From Anastatus disparis (lineage: Eukaryota; Arthropoda; Insecta; Hymenoptera; Eupelmidae): DNA of 64,000 nt. Within the stretch, counting starts at the first letter, position 1. The number at the start of each line of letters is the position of its first letter. Below the pieces are notes generated by a model. That model did not search any database. It had not been told where the DNA came from and saw only the letters and a program-made list of their open reading frames with translations. The stretch spans positions 1-64,000 of the forward strand of contig JAFFSR010000346.1 of the NCBI GenBank assembly GCA_017163975.1, read 5' to 3'. Shown piece by piece: positions 1-14,195 of the stretch. Made by a program: the position numbers and the translations under genes.

Positions 1-3000
1 GCCATTTTGAGAATTTTCCTAAACAGAACGAGCAAAACATTTATATACGGCTTAGTTTTCTGTTTAATTTCGATATTCAATCACTTGAGACTGAAATGTA
101 AAATGCAGAATTTTTACTATTAATTAAAATTTGTCTATGCTCCGGCCGCCATTTTGAAAATGTTCCAAAAATAGAAACTAGCTGAAAATGTATATGACGG
201 ATTAGTTTTATGCTCAATTTCCAATATCTAATCATCTCCGATACTGGAAATGTCAAAAGCAGAATTTTTTCTCTATTAATTTAAATTGTTCTAAATTTAC
301 AGCCATTTTGGAAATGTTCCGAAAAGCCAGAAATTACTGAAAATGTATATATGGCTTATTTTATGCTTGATTTAATATTGAATCACTCGTAGACTGGAAT
401 GTAAATTAATTTTCCGTATTATTTGAAATTTTCTATGTTTGGCCGCCATTTTGAAAATGTTCCTATATAGAAAGTGAAGCGGAAAATTATATACCGATGT
501 TTATGCTTAATCTCGATATTTAAACGCTCCAGACTTGAATGAGAAAAATAAGTATTTTTTTCATTAATTTAAATTCTTCTATGTTTGGCAACCATTTTGA
601 AAAAGTTCCGTGAATAGAAAATAGCTGAAAATTTATATACGAATTAGTTTTACGCTACTTTACCATCCGATTATTTCTGAGATTAAATGTCAAATAGAAT
701 TTCTTCTTATTAATATAAATTGTTCTGTGTTTGTCTGCTTTTGAAGCTGTTCCTGAAATAGAAAGTAGCGGAAAATTTATATACTAATTAGTTTTATGCT
801 TCACTTCGATATTGAATCATCTCTCCGAGACTGGAATGTAAAAAGCAGAATTTTTTTCTCTATTAATTAACAATTTTCTATGTATGGCTGCCATTTTGAA
901 AATGTTCCGGAAATAGAAAGTAGCTGAAAATTTATAGACGGCTTAGTTTCATGCTTAATTTCGATATCTAATCATCTCCGAGACTGAATGTAAAATGGAG
1001 AATTTTTTTCTCTATTAATTTAAATTTTCTATGTTTGGTAGCCATTTTGAAAAAGTTCCGGAAATAAAAATCAGCTGAAAATTTATATACGGCTTAGTTT
1101 TATGCTTAATTTTAATATCCAATCATCTCCGAGACTGGAATGGCAAAAGCAGAATTTTTTTCTATTAATTTAAATTGTTCTATGTTTGGCAGCCATTTTG
1201 AAAATAGTCCGGAAATAGAAATTAGCTGAAAATTTATATACGGCTTAGTTTTATGCTTAATTTCAATATCGAATCATCCCCGAGACTGGAATGTTAAAAG
1301 CAGAATTTTTTTCTATTAACTAAAACTTTTCTATGTATGGCTGCCATTTTGAAAATGTTCCGGAAATAGAAAGTAGCTGAAAATTAATATACGGATTACT
1401 TCCTATGCTTAATTTCAACATCTAATCATCTCCGAGACTGGAAATGTCAAAAGCAGAATTTTTTTTCTATTAATTTAAATTTTTCTATGTTTGGCAGCCA
1501 TTTTGAAAATGAACCGGAAATAGAAATTAGCTGAAAATTTATATACGGATTAGTTTTATGCTAATTTTAATATCTAATCATCTCCGAGACTGGAATGTCA
1601 AAAGCAGAATTTTTTTCCATATTAATTAAAAATTTTCTATGTTTGGCCGCCATTTTGAAAATGTTCCGAAATAGAAACTAGCTGAAAATTTATATACGGC
1701 TTAGTTTCATGCTTAATTTCAATATCTAATCATCTCCGAGACTGGAATGTCAAAAGCAGAATTTTTTTCTCTATTAATTAAAATTTTTCTATGTATGGCC
1801 GCCATTTTGAAATGTTCGGAAATAGAAAGTAGCTGAAATTATATACGGATTAGTTTCATGCTTAATTTCAATATCTAATCATCTCCGAGACTGGAATGTC
1901 AAAAGCAGAATTTTTTTCTATTAATTTAAATTTTTCTATGTTTGGCAGCCATTTTGAAAATGTTCCGGAAACAGAAATTAGCTGAAAATTTATATACGGA
2001 TTAGTTTTCTTGCTTAATTTCAATATCCAATCATCTCCGAGACTGGAAATGTGAAAAGCAAGAATTTTTTCTCTATTAATTAAAATTTTTCTATGTATGG
2101 CCGCCATTTTGAAAATGTTCCGGAAATAGAAACTAGCTGAAAATTTATATACGTATTAGTTTCATGCTTAATTTCAATATCTAACATCTCCGAGACTGGT
2201 TCAAATTTTTCTTCTTCTTTTTAAATTACTCAACTTATACATTTTTTCAATTGAGACTGGAATGTCAAAAGCAGAATTTTTTTCTCTATTAATTTCAAAT
2301 TTTTTCTATGTTTGGCAGCCATTTTGAAAATGTTCTGAAAATAGAAATTAGCGGAAAATTTATATACGGCTTAGTTTTTATGCTTAATTTCAATATCCAA
2401 TCATCTTGCGGGACTGAAATGTTGAGAATTTTTTTTCTATTCATATAATTTTTCTATGTATGCCGCCATTTTGAAAATGTTAAAAAGGAAACTAGCTGAA
2501 ACTATACGGCTTAGTTTTCATGCTTAATTTAATATCCAATCATCTCCGAGACTGGAATGTCAAAAGCAGAATTTTTTCTCTATTAATTTAAATTTTTTCT
2601 ATCTGTTTCTTTGTTTGGCAGCCATTTTGAAAATGTTCCGGAAATAGAAAGTAGTAAAATTATATATTATTTCATCTTAATTTCATATCTTGAAAATTTA
2701 TATACGGCTTAGTTTTATGCTTAATTTTAATATCATCTCCGAGACTGGAATGTCAAAAAACATTTTTCTTTATTAAATTTTTCTTTTAAATTTTTAATTT
2801 ACAAATTTTTTCTCTATCAATTTAAATTTTTCTATGTAGTTTTAAAATGTTCCGGAAATAGAAAGTAGCTGAAAATTTATATACGGATTAGTTTCATGCT
2901 TAATTTTAATATCTAATCATCTCCGAGACTGGAATGTCAAAAAGCAGAATTTTTTTTCTATTAATTTAAAATTTTCTATGTTTGCAGCCTATTTTAAAAA

Positions 3001-6000
3001 ATGTTCCGTGAAATGTTAGCTGAAAATTTATATACGGCTTAGTTTTTGCTTAATTTCAATATCAATCATCTCCGACCTAAATGTTAAAAGCAGAATTTTT
3101 TCTCTATTAATTTAAATTTGTTCTATCTTTCTGCCATTTTTGAAAATGTTCGCGGAAATTGCTGAAAATTAATAGTTTTTCATGCTTAATTTTAATATCG
3201 AATCATCTTCCGAGACTGGAATGTTAAAACAGAATTTTTTCTTCTATTAATTTAATTTTTATGTTTCTATGTATGGCCGCCATTTTGAAAATGTACCGAA
3301 ATAGAAACTAGCGAAAATTTATATACGGCTTAGTTTCATTTCAATATCTAACTATGTCAAAAGCAAATTTTAATTTAATTTTTCTACGCCATTTTGATTT
3401 TGCTGAAAATTTACATACCGCTTATTTTCATTTAATTTTAATATCCAATCATCTCCGAGACTGGAATGTCAAAAGCAGAATTTTTTCTCTATTAATTTTC
3501 TCTTCCTATTTTTCTATGTTTGGCCGCCATTTTGAAAATGTTCCAACGAAATAGAAACTAGCGAAATTTACAACGGATTAGTTTCATGCTTAATTTCAAT
3601 ATCTAATCATCTCCGAGACTGGGAATGCAAAAGCAGAATTTTTTTTCCTATTAATTTAAATTTTTCTATGTTTGGCAGCCATTTTGAAAATGTCCCGGGA
3701 AATAGAAATTAGCTGAAAATTTATATACGGATTATTTTCATGCTTAATTTCAATATCTAATCATCTCCGAGACTGGAATGTCAAAAGCAGAATTTTTTTT
3801 CTCTATTAATTTAAATTTTTCTATGTTTGGCAGCCATTTTGAAAATGTTCCGGAAATAGAAATTAGCTGAAAATTTATATACGGCTTAGTTTTATGCTTA
3901 ATTTTAATATCCAATCATCTCCGAGACTTGAATGTCAAAAAGCAGAATTTTTTTTCTATTAATTAAATTTTTCTATGTATGGCTCGCCATTTTGAAAATG
4001 TTCCGGAAATAGAAAGTAGCTGAAAATTCATATACGGATTAGTTTCATGCTTAATTTCGATATCTAATCATCTCGAGACTGGAAATGTCAAAAGCAGAAT
4101 TTTTTTCTATTAATTTAAATTTTTCTATGTTTGGCAGCTATTTTAGAAAATGTTCTGGAAATAGAAATTAGCTGAAAATTTATAGATGGCTTAGTTTTAT
4201 GCTTAATTTTAATATCCAATCATCTCCGAGACTGGAAATGTCAAAAGCAGAATTTTTTTTCTATTAATTTAAATTGTTCTATGTTTGGCAGCCATTTTGA
4301 AAATGTTCCGGAAATAGAAATTAGCTGAAAATTTATATACGGCTTAGTTTTATGCTTAATTTCAATATCGAATCATCTCCGAGACTGGAATGTTAAAGCA
4401 GAATTTTTTTCTCTATTAATTAAAATTTTTCTATGTATGGCCGCCATTTTGAAAATGTTCCGGAAATAGAAAGTAGCTGAAAATTAATATACGGATTAGT
4501 TTCATGCTTAATTTTAATATCTAATCATCTCCGAGACTGGAATGTCAAAAGCAGAATTTTTTCTCTATTAATTTAAATTTTTCTATGTTTGGCAGCCATT
4601 TTGAAAATGTTCCGGAAATAGAAATTAGCTGAAAATTTATATACGGCTTAGTTTTATGCTTAATTTTAATATCCAATCATCTCCGAGACTGGAATGTCAA
4701 AAGCAGAATTTTTTTCTCTATTAATTTAAATTGTTCTATGTTTGGCAGCCATTTTGAAAATGTTCCAGAAATAGAAATTAGCTGAAAATTTATATACGGC
4801 TTAGTTTTATGCTTAATTTCAATATCGAATCATCTCCGAGACTGGAATGTCAAAAGCAGAATTTTTTTCTCTATTAATTTAAATTGTTCTATGTTTGGCA
4901 GCCATTTTGAAAATGTTCCGGAAATAGAAATTAGCTGAAAATTTATATACGGCTTAGTTTTATGCTTAATTTCAATATCGAATCATCTCCGAGACTGGAA
5001 TGTTAAAAGCAGAATTTTTTTTTCTATTAATTAAAATTTTTCTATGTATGGCCGCCATTTTGAAAATGTTCCGGAAATAGAAAGTAGCTGAAAATTAATA
5101 TACGGATTAGTTTCATGCTTAATTTTAATATCTAATCATCTCCGAGACTGGAAATGTCAAAAGCAGAATTTTTTCTCTATTAATTTAAATTTTTCTATGT
5201 TTGGCAGCCATTTTGAAAATGTTCCGGAAATAGAAATTAGCTGAAAATTTATATACGGCTTAGTTTTATGCTTAATTTTAATATCCAATCATCTCCGAGA
5301 CTGGAATGTCAAAAGCAGAATTTTTTTCCATATTAATTAAAATTTTTCTATGTATGGCCGCCATTTTGAAAATGTTCCGGAAATAGAAACTAGCTGAAAA
5401 TTTACATACGGATTAGTTTCATGCTTAATTTCAATATCTAATCATCTCCGAGACTGGAATGTCAAAAGCAGAATTTTTTCTCTATTAATTTAAATTTTTC
5501 TATGTTTGGCAGCCATTTTGAAAATGTTCCGGAAATAGAAATTAGCTGAAAATTTATATACGGATTATTTTCATGCTTAATTTCAATATCTAATCATCTC
5601 CGAGACTGGAATGTCAAAAGCAGAATTTTTTTCTCTATTAATTTAAATTTTTCTATGTTTGGCAGCCATTTTGAAAATGTTCCGGAAATAGAAATTAGCT
5701 GAAAATTTATATACGGCTTAGTTTTATGCTTAATTTTAATATCCAATCATCTCCGAGACTTGAATGTCAAAAGCAGAATTTTTTTCTCTATTAATTAAAA
5801 TTTTTCTATGTATGGCCGCCATTTTGAAAATGTTCCGAAAATAGAAAGTAGCTGAAAATTCATATACGGCTTAGTTTCATGCTTAATTTCGATATCTAAT
5901 CATCTCCCGAGACTGGAATGTCAAAAGCAGAATTTTTTTCTATTAATTTAAATTTTTCTATGTTTGGCAGCCATTTTGAAAATGTTCTGGAAATAGAAAT

Positions 6001-9000
6001 TAGCTGAAAATTTATAGATGGCTTAGTTTTATGCTTAATTTTAATATCCAATCATCTCCGAGACTGGAATGTCAAAAGCAGAATTTTTACTCTATTATTT
6101 TAAATTGTTCTATGTTTGGCAGCCATTTTGAAAATGTTCCGGAAATAGAAATTAGCTGAAAATTTATATACGGCTTAGTTTTATGCTTAATTTCAATATC
6201 GAATCATCTCCGAGACTGGAATGTTAAAAGCAGAATTTTTTTCTCTATTAATTAAAATTTTTCTATGTATGGCCGCCATTTTGAAAATGTTCCGGAAATA
6301 GAAAGTAGCTGAAAATTAATATACGGATTAGTTTCATGCTTAATTTTAATATCTAATCATCTCCGAGACTGGAATGTCAAAAGCAGAATTTTTTCTCTAT
6401 TAATTTAAATTTTTCTATGTTTGGCAGCCATTTTGAAAATGTTCCGGAAATAGAAATTAGCTGAAAATTTATATACGGCTTAGTTTTATGCTTAATTTTA
6501 ATATCCAATCATCTCTGAGACTGGAATGTCAAAAGCAGAATTTTTTTTCCATATTAATTCAAAATTTTTCTATGTATGGCCGCCATTTTGAAAATGTTCC
6601 GGAAATAGAAACTAGCTGAAAATTTACATACGGATTAGTTTCATGCTTAATTTCATCTCTAATTTCAATATCTAATCATCTCTTCTCCGAGACTGGAATG
6701 TCAAAAGCAGAATTTTTTTTCTCTATCAATTTAAATTTTTCTATGTTTGGCAGCCATTTTTAAAATGTTCCGGAAATAGAAATTAGCTGAAAATTTATAT
6801 ACGGCTTAGTTTTATGCTTAATTTTAATATCCAATCATCTCCGAGACTGGAATGTCAAAAGCCGAATTTTTTCTCCATTAATTTAAATTTTTCTATGTTT
6901 GGCAGCCATTTTAAAAATGTTCCGGAAATAGAAATTAGCTGAAAATTTATATACGGCTTAGTTTCATGCTTAATTTCGATATCTAATCATCTCCGAGACT
7001 AGAATGTCAAAAGCAGAATTTTTTTTCTCCATTAATTTAAATTTTTCTATGTTTGGCAGCCATTTTGAAAATGTTCCGGAAATAGAAATTAGCTGAAAAT
7101 TCATATACGGCTTAGTTTTATGCTTAATTTTAATATCCAATCATCTCCGAGACTGGAATGTCAAAAGCAGAATTTTTTTCTCCATTAATTTAAATTTTTC
7201 TATGTTTGGCAGCCATTTTAAAAATGTTCCGGAAATAGAAATTAGCTGAAAATTTATATACGGCTTAGTTTTATGCCTAATTTCAATATCGAATCATCTC
7301 CGAGACTGGAATGTCAAAAGCAGAATTTTTTTTCTATTAATTAAAATTTTTCTATGTATGGCCGCCATTTTGAAAATGTTCCGGAAATAGAAAGTAGCTG
7401 AAAATTAATATACGGATTAGTTTCATGCTTAATTTTAATATCTAATCATCTCCGAGACTGGAATGTCAAAAGCAGAATTTTTTTCTCTATTAATTTAAAT
7501 TTTTCTATGTTTGGCAGCCATTTTTAAAATGTTCCGGAAATAGAAATTAGCTGAAAATTTATATACGGCTTAGTTTTATGCTTAATTTTAATATCCAATC
7601 ATCTCCGAGACTGGAATGTCAAAAAGCCGAATTTTTTTTTCCATTAATTTAAATTTTTCTATGTTTGGCAGCTATTTTAAAAATGTTCCGGAAATAGAAA
7701 TTAGCTGAAAATTTATATACGGCTTAGTTTCATGCTTAATTTCGATATCTAATCATCTCCGAGACTAGAATGTCAAAAGCAGAATTTTTTTTCTCCATTA
7801 ATTTAAATTTTTCTATGTTTGGCAGCCATTTTGAAAATGTTCCGGAAATAGAAATTAGCTGAAAATTCATATACGGCTTAGTTTTATGCTTAATTTTAAT
7901 ATCCAATCATCTCCGAGACTGGAATGTCAAAAGCAGAATTTTTTACTCTATTAATTTAAATTGTTCTATGTTTGGCAGCCATTTTGAAAATGTTCCGGAA
8001 ATAGAAATTAGCTGAAAATTTATATACGGCTTAGTTTTATGCTTAATTTCAATATCGAATCATCTCCGAGACTGGAATGTTAAAAGCAGAATTTTTTTTC
8101 TATTAATTAAAATTTTTCTATGTATGGCCGCCATTTTGAAAATGTTCCGGAAATAGAAAGTAGCTGAAAATTAATATACGGATTAGTTTCATGCTTAATT
8201 TTAATATCTAATCATCTCCGAGACTAGAATGTCAAAAGCAGAATTTTTTTCTCTATTAATTTAAATTTTTCTATGTTTGGCAGCCATTTTGAAAATGTTC
8301 CGGAAATAGAAATTAGCTGAAAATTTATATACGGCTTATTTTATGCTTAATTTTAATATCCAATCATCTCGAGACTGGAATGTCAAAAGCAGAAAATTTT
8401 TTTCCATATTAATTAAAATTTTTCTATGGCCGCCATATGGAAAATGTTCCGGAAATAGAAACTAGCTGTAAAATTTTACTACGGATTAGTTTCATGCTTA
8501 ATTTCAATATCTAATCATCTCGAGACTGGAATGTCAAAAGCAGAATTTTTTTCTCTCTCAATTTAAATTTTTCTATGTTTGGCAGAATTTAGCTGAAAAT
8601 TTATATACGGTTGATTATTTTCATGCTTAATTTCAATATCTAATCATCTCCGAGACTGGAATGTCAAAAGCAGAATTTTTTTCTCTATTAATTTAAATTT
8701 TTCTATGTTTGGCAGCCATTTTTAAATGTTCCGCAAATAGAAATTAGCTGAAAATTTATATACGGCTTAGTTTTATGCTTAATTTTAATATCCAATCATC
8801 TCCGAGACTGGAATGTCAAAAGCCGAATTTTTTTTCTCCATTAATTTAAATTTTTCTATGTTTGGCAGCCATTTTAAAAATGTTCCGGAAATAGAAATTA
8901 GCTGAAAATTTATATACGGCTTAGTTTCATGCTTAATTTCGATATCTAATCATCTCCGAGACTAGGAATGTCAAAAGCAGAATTTTTTTCTCCATTAATT

Positions 9001-10050
9001 TAAATTTTTCTATGTTTGGCAGCAATTTTGAAAATGTTCCGGAAATAGAAATTAGCTGAAAATTCATATACGGCTTAGTTTTATGCTTAATTTTAATATC
9101 CAATCATCTCCGAGACTGGAATGTCAAAAGCAGAATTTTTTTTCTCCATTAATTTAAATTTTTCTATGTTTGGCAGCCATTTTAAAAATGTTCGGAAATA
9201 GAAATTAGCTGAAAATTTATATACGGCTTAGTTTTATGCTTAATTTTAATATCCAATCATCTCCGAGACTGGAAATGTCAAAAGCAGAATTTAATTTTTC
9301 TCCATTAATTTAAATTTTTCTATGTTTGGCAGCCATTTTAAAAATGTTCCGGAAATAGAAATTAGCTGAAAATTTATATACGGCTTAGTTTCATGCTTAA
9401 TTTTAATATCCAATCATCTCCGAGACTTGAATGTCAAAAGCAGAATTTTTTTCTCTATTAATTAAAATTTTTCTATGTATGGCCGCCATTTTGAAAATGT
9501 TCCGGAAATAGAAAGTAGCTGAAAATTTATATACGGATTAGTTTCATGCTTAATTTTAATATCTAATCATCTCCGAGACTGGAATGTCAAAAGCAGAAAT
9601 TTTTTCTCTATTAATTTAAATTTTTCTATGTTTGGCAGCCATTTTGAAAATGTTCCGGAAATAGAAATTAGCTGAAAATTTATATACGGCATAGTTTTAT
9701 GCTTAATTTTAATATCCAATCATCTCCGAGACTGGAATGTCAAAAGCAGAATTTTTTTCTCTATTAATTAAAATTTTTCTATGTATGGCCGCCATTTTGA
9801 AAAGTTTCCGGACATAGAAACTAGCTGAAAATTTATATACGGCTTAGTTTCATGCTTAATTCTAATATCCAATCATCTTCAAGACTGGAATGTAGAAAGG
9901 AGAATTTTTTCTCTATTCATTGAATTTTTCATATGTTCAGTCGCCATTTTGAAAAGGTTCCGGACATAGAAACTTGCTGAAAATTTATATGGCATCATTT
10001 TAGGTCCTCATAATCTAATTCCAGTCATTTCCCGGACTGGAAAAAGAAAA
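1..10050. repeat. Satellite array, ~153-bp monomer
   Basis: About 65 head-to-tail copies of an AT-rich unit. Each unit contains the landmarks GCCATTTTGAAAATGTTCCG, TAGCTGAAAATTTATATACG, CATCTCCGAGACTGGAATG and CAAAAGCAGAATTTTTT. Successive GGCAGCC landmarks at 4591, 4744 and 4897 are each 153 bases apart. Two main monomer types alternate irregularly: one with GGCAGCC and GAAATTAGC, the other with GGCCGCC and GAAAGTAGC. Monomers at the left edge (1-900), in the middle (about 2640-3420) and at the right edge (9850-10050) are the most decayed; those at 3600-9800 are very similar. The array runs off the left edge. Short open frames inside it are chance readings. A pericentromeric or heterochromatic satellite is the likeliest identity, but location cannot be shown from sequence alone. 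Confidence 0.97.
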
Positions 10051-10095
10051 ATTTTTTCGTTGTTACGAACGTTTAAAACTTCAGACTCATGAAAC

Positions 10096-10418
10096 TAATA
10101 ACTATAGCAAAATGAAGAGAAGCCGCATCTCGTAATAAAAAAGCAATATTTTCTTTGATAAGAAAGAATTCATTTTATTGCTTCGTTTTCAAGAAAACCT
10201 TGAAAAACTTAAATCATAGAGGTTAGGGTAGACAATTTGGTTTTTCAAGGTTTTCTTGAGAACGAAGCAATAAAATTAATTTTTTCTTATCAAAGATAAT
10301 ATTGCTTTTTCTGATACAAGATGCGGCTTTCTCTTCATTTTTTGATAAAGTTATTAGTTTTTGTAAAAAAATCATTTCTTTGATTAGAAAAGGACAGAGA
10401 TACGTGACCTCCTCTTAA
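10096..10418. mobile_element. Family-1 fold-back MITE, left end lost
   Basis: Palindromic element of the most abundant family in the window. Both arms carry a motif like AACCTTGAAAAACTTAAA or its complement, and the right terminus reads GTGACCTCCTC followed by TTAA at 10415-10418. The left terminal ~50 bases seen in intact copies (GAGGAGGTCACGTATCTCTG) are missing. No coding capacity. See the intact copy at 48737-49125. Confidence 0.85.
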
Positions 10419-11342
10419 AAAAGTCATAGAAACATTTTACTTGGCTCATTTTAAAGAGGACTATTAGAGTTTTAGAGCCCATTTTGTTTTTTTTATATCG
10501 TAATTTCCATAAAAATGGCATTCTCTTTTGTGTGGGCCAAAAAAATTAGTAAAAAAATTTTTTTTTACATCGCTATAAGCAATCAGAAAATGACTTTTTT
10601 CATACCGGACTTACTTTATTTCGAAGATTTTTCACCAATCTTTTGAACACTGTTTGGATTTTGAAGATGCGATCATAAGTTTCGAAGATATAAAACTTTT
10701 TATTTTGATAAATTTCACTCTAGGGTGGGCAAAAGCAATTAACCGGTAGTGTACTTCCAAAGATACAATTATTATAATTATACTTCTCGGACTTTAAAAT
10801 TATACAATTATTTGCGCAATATTTTAAATCGCACTGTATTTAGATTATTATAATAGTATCAAATAAAATCTCTATAATTAAATTATTAAATCAAGTGTAC
10901 TTATTTATTGAATCTAGCTAAATCATGGTAAGATTATTACGATTATATTTCTATATATACCTTTCAAAATTCAAGTGTATTTTTTCGTGATAGCGGTTCA
11001 AATCAATTAAGATTAGTAGAGTCTTTCTACCACTAGACTAACATTTGATAAAACGTTTATAAATCAATTACTAGCTTTATTCTTCACTTAATATTATAAT
11101 AAAACATATACACGTAGCCCTTTATAACATACAACATTTAATTCTTAATTTTCTCCTGGTGTAAGGCCAGGACTTCACAGATGATTAGATTTATTAAAAG
11201 ATCATTGAAGATTCACCTAAAGAAAACTTTTGAATGATTAAAATTATTTAGTATTTTAAATAAAAGTTATTAAAAAATTGCAAATTCTTGGATATTTTTT
11301 AAAAGTTGTAAAAGCAAGCTGGGGTTGTGTGCTTGCCCCTAG

Positions 11343-11343
<1 letters not shown>
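10419..11343. other. AT-rich gap with a dispersed structured repeat
   Basis: No gene is visible. Part of it (about 10985-11180, minus strand) is a diverged relative of 52570-52960. Shared landmarks are TCTAGTGGTAGAAAGACTC-like and GTCCTGGCCTTACACCAGGA-like hairpins. The rest is unrecognised. Confidence 0.4.

Positions 11344-11408
<65 letters not shown>
11344..11408. repeat. (TA)n microsatellite
   Basis: Uninterrupted TA dinucleotide run of about 65 bases. Open frames rich in Tyr-Ile over it are artefacts of the repeat. Confidence 0.98.
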
Positions 11409-11409
<1 letters not shown>

Positions 11410-11582
11410 CTGTACTATCGATTGCAAAGTGAAGAAACGACGTTATCAAAAAACGGTTTAAAACAAAAGATAATACTAAGTTGTAATGTGTATTTGGCTG
11501 GCAGGTGATTAACAATATTATCAAATTGTATTTGAATTTTAAAGTAATAAATAAATTAATTCTTTTTTCAAATAATATATAC

Positions 11583-11585
<3 letters not shown>

Positions 11586-11633
<48 letters not shown>
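11586..11633. repeat. (TA)n microsatellite
   Basis: Nearly pure TA run of about 48 bases. Confidence 0.97.
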
Positions 11634-11779
11634 CGCCCATTCTCTGTCAAATCAAAGGAAAAAAAAATTTTTCGCTAAAAATTGGTAAAATAGTTGTTTT
11701 CCATATTATGAACCACTCAGAATTTTTTTAGATTCCTGTAGTACATATTCTTAGAGGTACGGAGCTTCAAAGTTGAAAG

Positions 11780-13830
11780 TGTTCCTGGTCCTTTTAGACA
11801 AAATGACGATAATAATTCAGCACCTCGTCCTCTCAATGGTGAGTGTTTTATAAAAATATGGGAGAATGAAACAGTTTACAGAGGTTTGATACCAACATCC
11901 ACGAAGGAATTTATTTGAATATATAACATGCGAATACGTTGTTATTTCAATATCTAGTGATTCGTTACCAAACAGAGCGATTAAGTTTTTTAAATTTATG
12001 CGTGATTATGCTTATGAAGACCTGTGGGACATTATTAGCCGCATTTCTCAGAGCGCGTGGGAGTTATCTATAAATGATACTTTTGTTATTCGAATTAAAA
12101 ATTATCGTGAACCTACTGGTAGTGGACGTACTAAAATATTTAATTTTACTCTGTTAAATCTCGCTCCGTTATTAGAATAGTCAATGAAGATTCGAAATGT
12201 TTACCGCGGGCATTGGTAGTAGGTTTTGTTCACGCGGAAAAAATGGCAAGTGGTAAAAATTTTAGTGAAGAAGTTAAAAAGTTTAGGAAAAACGTTAGAA
12301 AATCTAATAGTAAAATGCAATTAGATTTAGCCAACAAATTAATTGAAAATGCTAAAGCGCAAATAGATCCGGAAATCAGGTACAGTATAAAAAAAATTAC
12401 TCAATTTCAAAATATATCCGAGAGAAAAAGGGGACAGCCATTGTCGTTCATGAATAAGATCGCGTCGATACCGTTGAAAGTCCAGTGTTTTAACGGATAT
12501 AAAATCTTAATGGAGAAGAAAATTAAAATTTCGTGTATATTAAATATTTTATATGACCCGGGAAAAAGTAATTTTGACACCATAACGAATATAACAGGTG
12601 TAGCAATGTATGAAAATTTTTGTGTACCTCGTAAAAAAGGTACTAAACGTTTAGGACTCCACAAATGTTCATCAAAATGCGAAAAAATGTAAAACTATTG
12701 GAGTTTTTGATGAAGATTTCGATTTAATTAAGTGTTCTGAATGTTTATTAGCGTTTTATGGGCGAACGTGCATTGAAAACCATATGAGAAAAAATTCGTA
12801 GGAAAAGAATTTAGCCGTTTGTGGCGCTGTAAACAAATGCAGTTCGTGCAAAAAAAATTATTTCTATAAAATATGGGAAGCATACTTATAATAGTTATTT
12901 CTGTGCTACTTATGTATGTACGCGTCCTTATAATCATAATTCTTTTATGTCGGTCATTAAAAAAAAAATCAGAGTTCAACGAAAACCCTAACTTGCATTT
13001 TTATTTTATGACTTCAAAGCCACCCGAAATAAGCAAGTAGGTGATAAGAACGACAAATTCATTCATAAGGTCAATTTGTGTGTTGCACAATTGTGTTGTG
13101 AAAAATGTATTGATTCTTCAATGGATACACCTTTTATATTTTGTGGTGGTGGGGAGATGTTCATTTTAAAAATAACGTTGTACAAAATTTTATAAATTTT
13201 ATATTTTGACTCAATCGAACGAGGTCGAAAAATATTGAAACTTTAATTTGTATGATGGGCAATCGATTTTAAAATATTTAGTAGAAAATATAAAGATAAC
13301 ACCGAAGATTGTCAGGAGTGGTACAAGCATAATGCTTATGAATCTCAATAATCACGTAAAATTTATAGATGGTTTAAATTATTTCTATATGCAGCTCTCG
13401 TATTTATCAAATGTTTTCGGCTTCGAAGCAAGTATACTTAAATGCACTTCTACTCATTTATTCAACACGAAAGAAAATGGAAAGTACATAGGTGTCATGT
13501 CTCACGTAAAATTTTATATGCCAGAAACAATAAATGTTTCCGATAAGAAAAAATTTTACGAGCAGCATAAGTAAATGACTATACATAATTACGTGTTCAA
13601 TTTTGAAAAGGAAGTGTTAAAATATTGTAAGAGCGATGTTGAAATGTTAAGAAAAGCTTGCTCCTTATTTATAAAAAGTTTTTGGAAGTCGGAGATATAT
13701 GTCCTTTCAACAAAGCTACCATGATTGCTAGTGCTTTTAGAAAAATACTTTTAGAAAAACGCAAAATAAGTACAACGTACAAAAGTATCTATGATGCACT
13801 CGAAAGAAGTCTAAACTTAAAATGTCTAAT
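11780..13830 (+). pseudogene. Broken family-B DNA polymerase (Polinton/viral type)
   Basis: Fragments in at least three frames read as one decayed protein-primed-type DNA polymerase. 11998-12180 and 12213-12692 resemble the long N-terminal region of insect Polinton-like polymerases, ending in a Cys/His-rich stretch (LHKCSSKCEKM) that continues out of frame. 13248-13574 contains YDGQSILKYL, matching the Exo II block, followed by a KFIDGLNYFYMQLS segment. From about 13590 another frame has YCKSDVEMLRKAC, matching the Exo III block (YxxxD). The palm-domain catalytic motifs are absent: after about 13830 the sequence becomes unrelated. Stops and frameshifts make it non-functional. It could derive from a Maverick/Polinton or from an endogenised adinto-like virus. 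No capsid, integrase or terminal inverted repeat was found nearby to decide. Confidence 0.72.
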
Positions 13831-14097
13831 AACTTTTAATTTAGTTTCCCTCATATTACGTTTTCACTTAAAGTTTTCTTCCTATAGGATTACCTGGTGG
13901 ATAATAAAATTGAGGTAGTTGGCATTTTACAGTCAGTGTCAAAAGTTGAACGTGAAATATAGTCGGTGTGGCGTATACACAGTTGCTTATTTTTGTAAAG
14001 AACTTTTTGTTTGTGGCTATACAGTTCAAACGCACCAATACATGTTTACACTGTATAAGTATACGTGAACATAAGCTTAAGAGCAATGTACCATAAA

Positions 14098-14195
14098 AGT
14101 GGCAACGCTGTGATTACAGTTCTGTATATTTTCCTAACCCCCTCTTACTTGAAAGTTTAAATTCACGTGCTCTGCTTTGCAGCGGCGTTGCCACT
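14098..14195. mobile_element. Short terminal-inverted-repeat element
   Basis: 98-bp unit bounded by AGTGGCAACGCTG and its near-perfect complement CGGCGTTGCCACT. No coding capacity. It may be a tiny MITE or an end fragment; the superfamily is unknown. Confidence 0.45.

Noticed and set aside
1868..3554. Open frames within the satellite array
   Set aside because: They are repeat-phase readings that change from monomer to monomer and show no coding signal.
1..10050. CRISPR-like array
   Set aside because: Units are contiguous 153-bp monomers without unique spacers, in a eukaryotic context.
11339..11584. Tyr-Ile-rich open frame
   Set aside because: Translation of a TA microsatellite. The same applies at 54545-54733 and 56010-56321.
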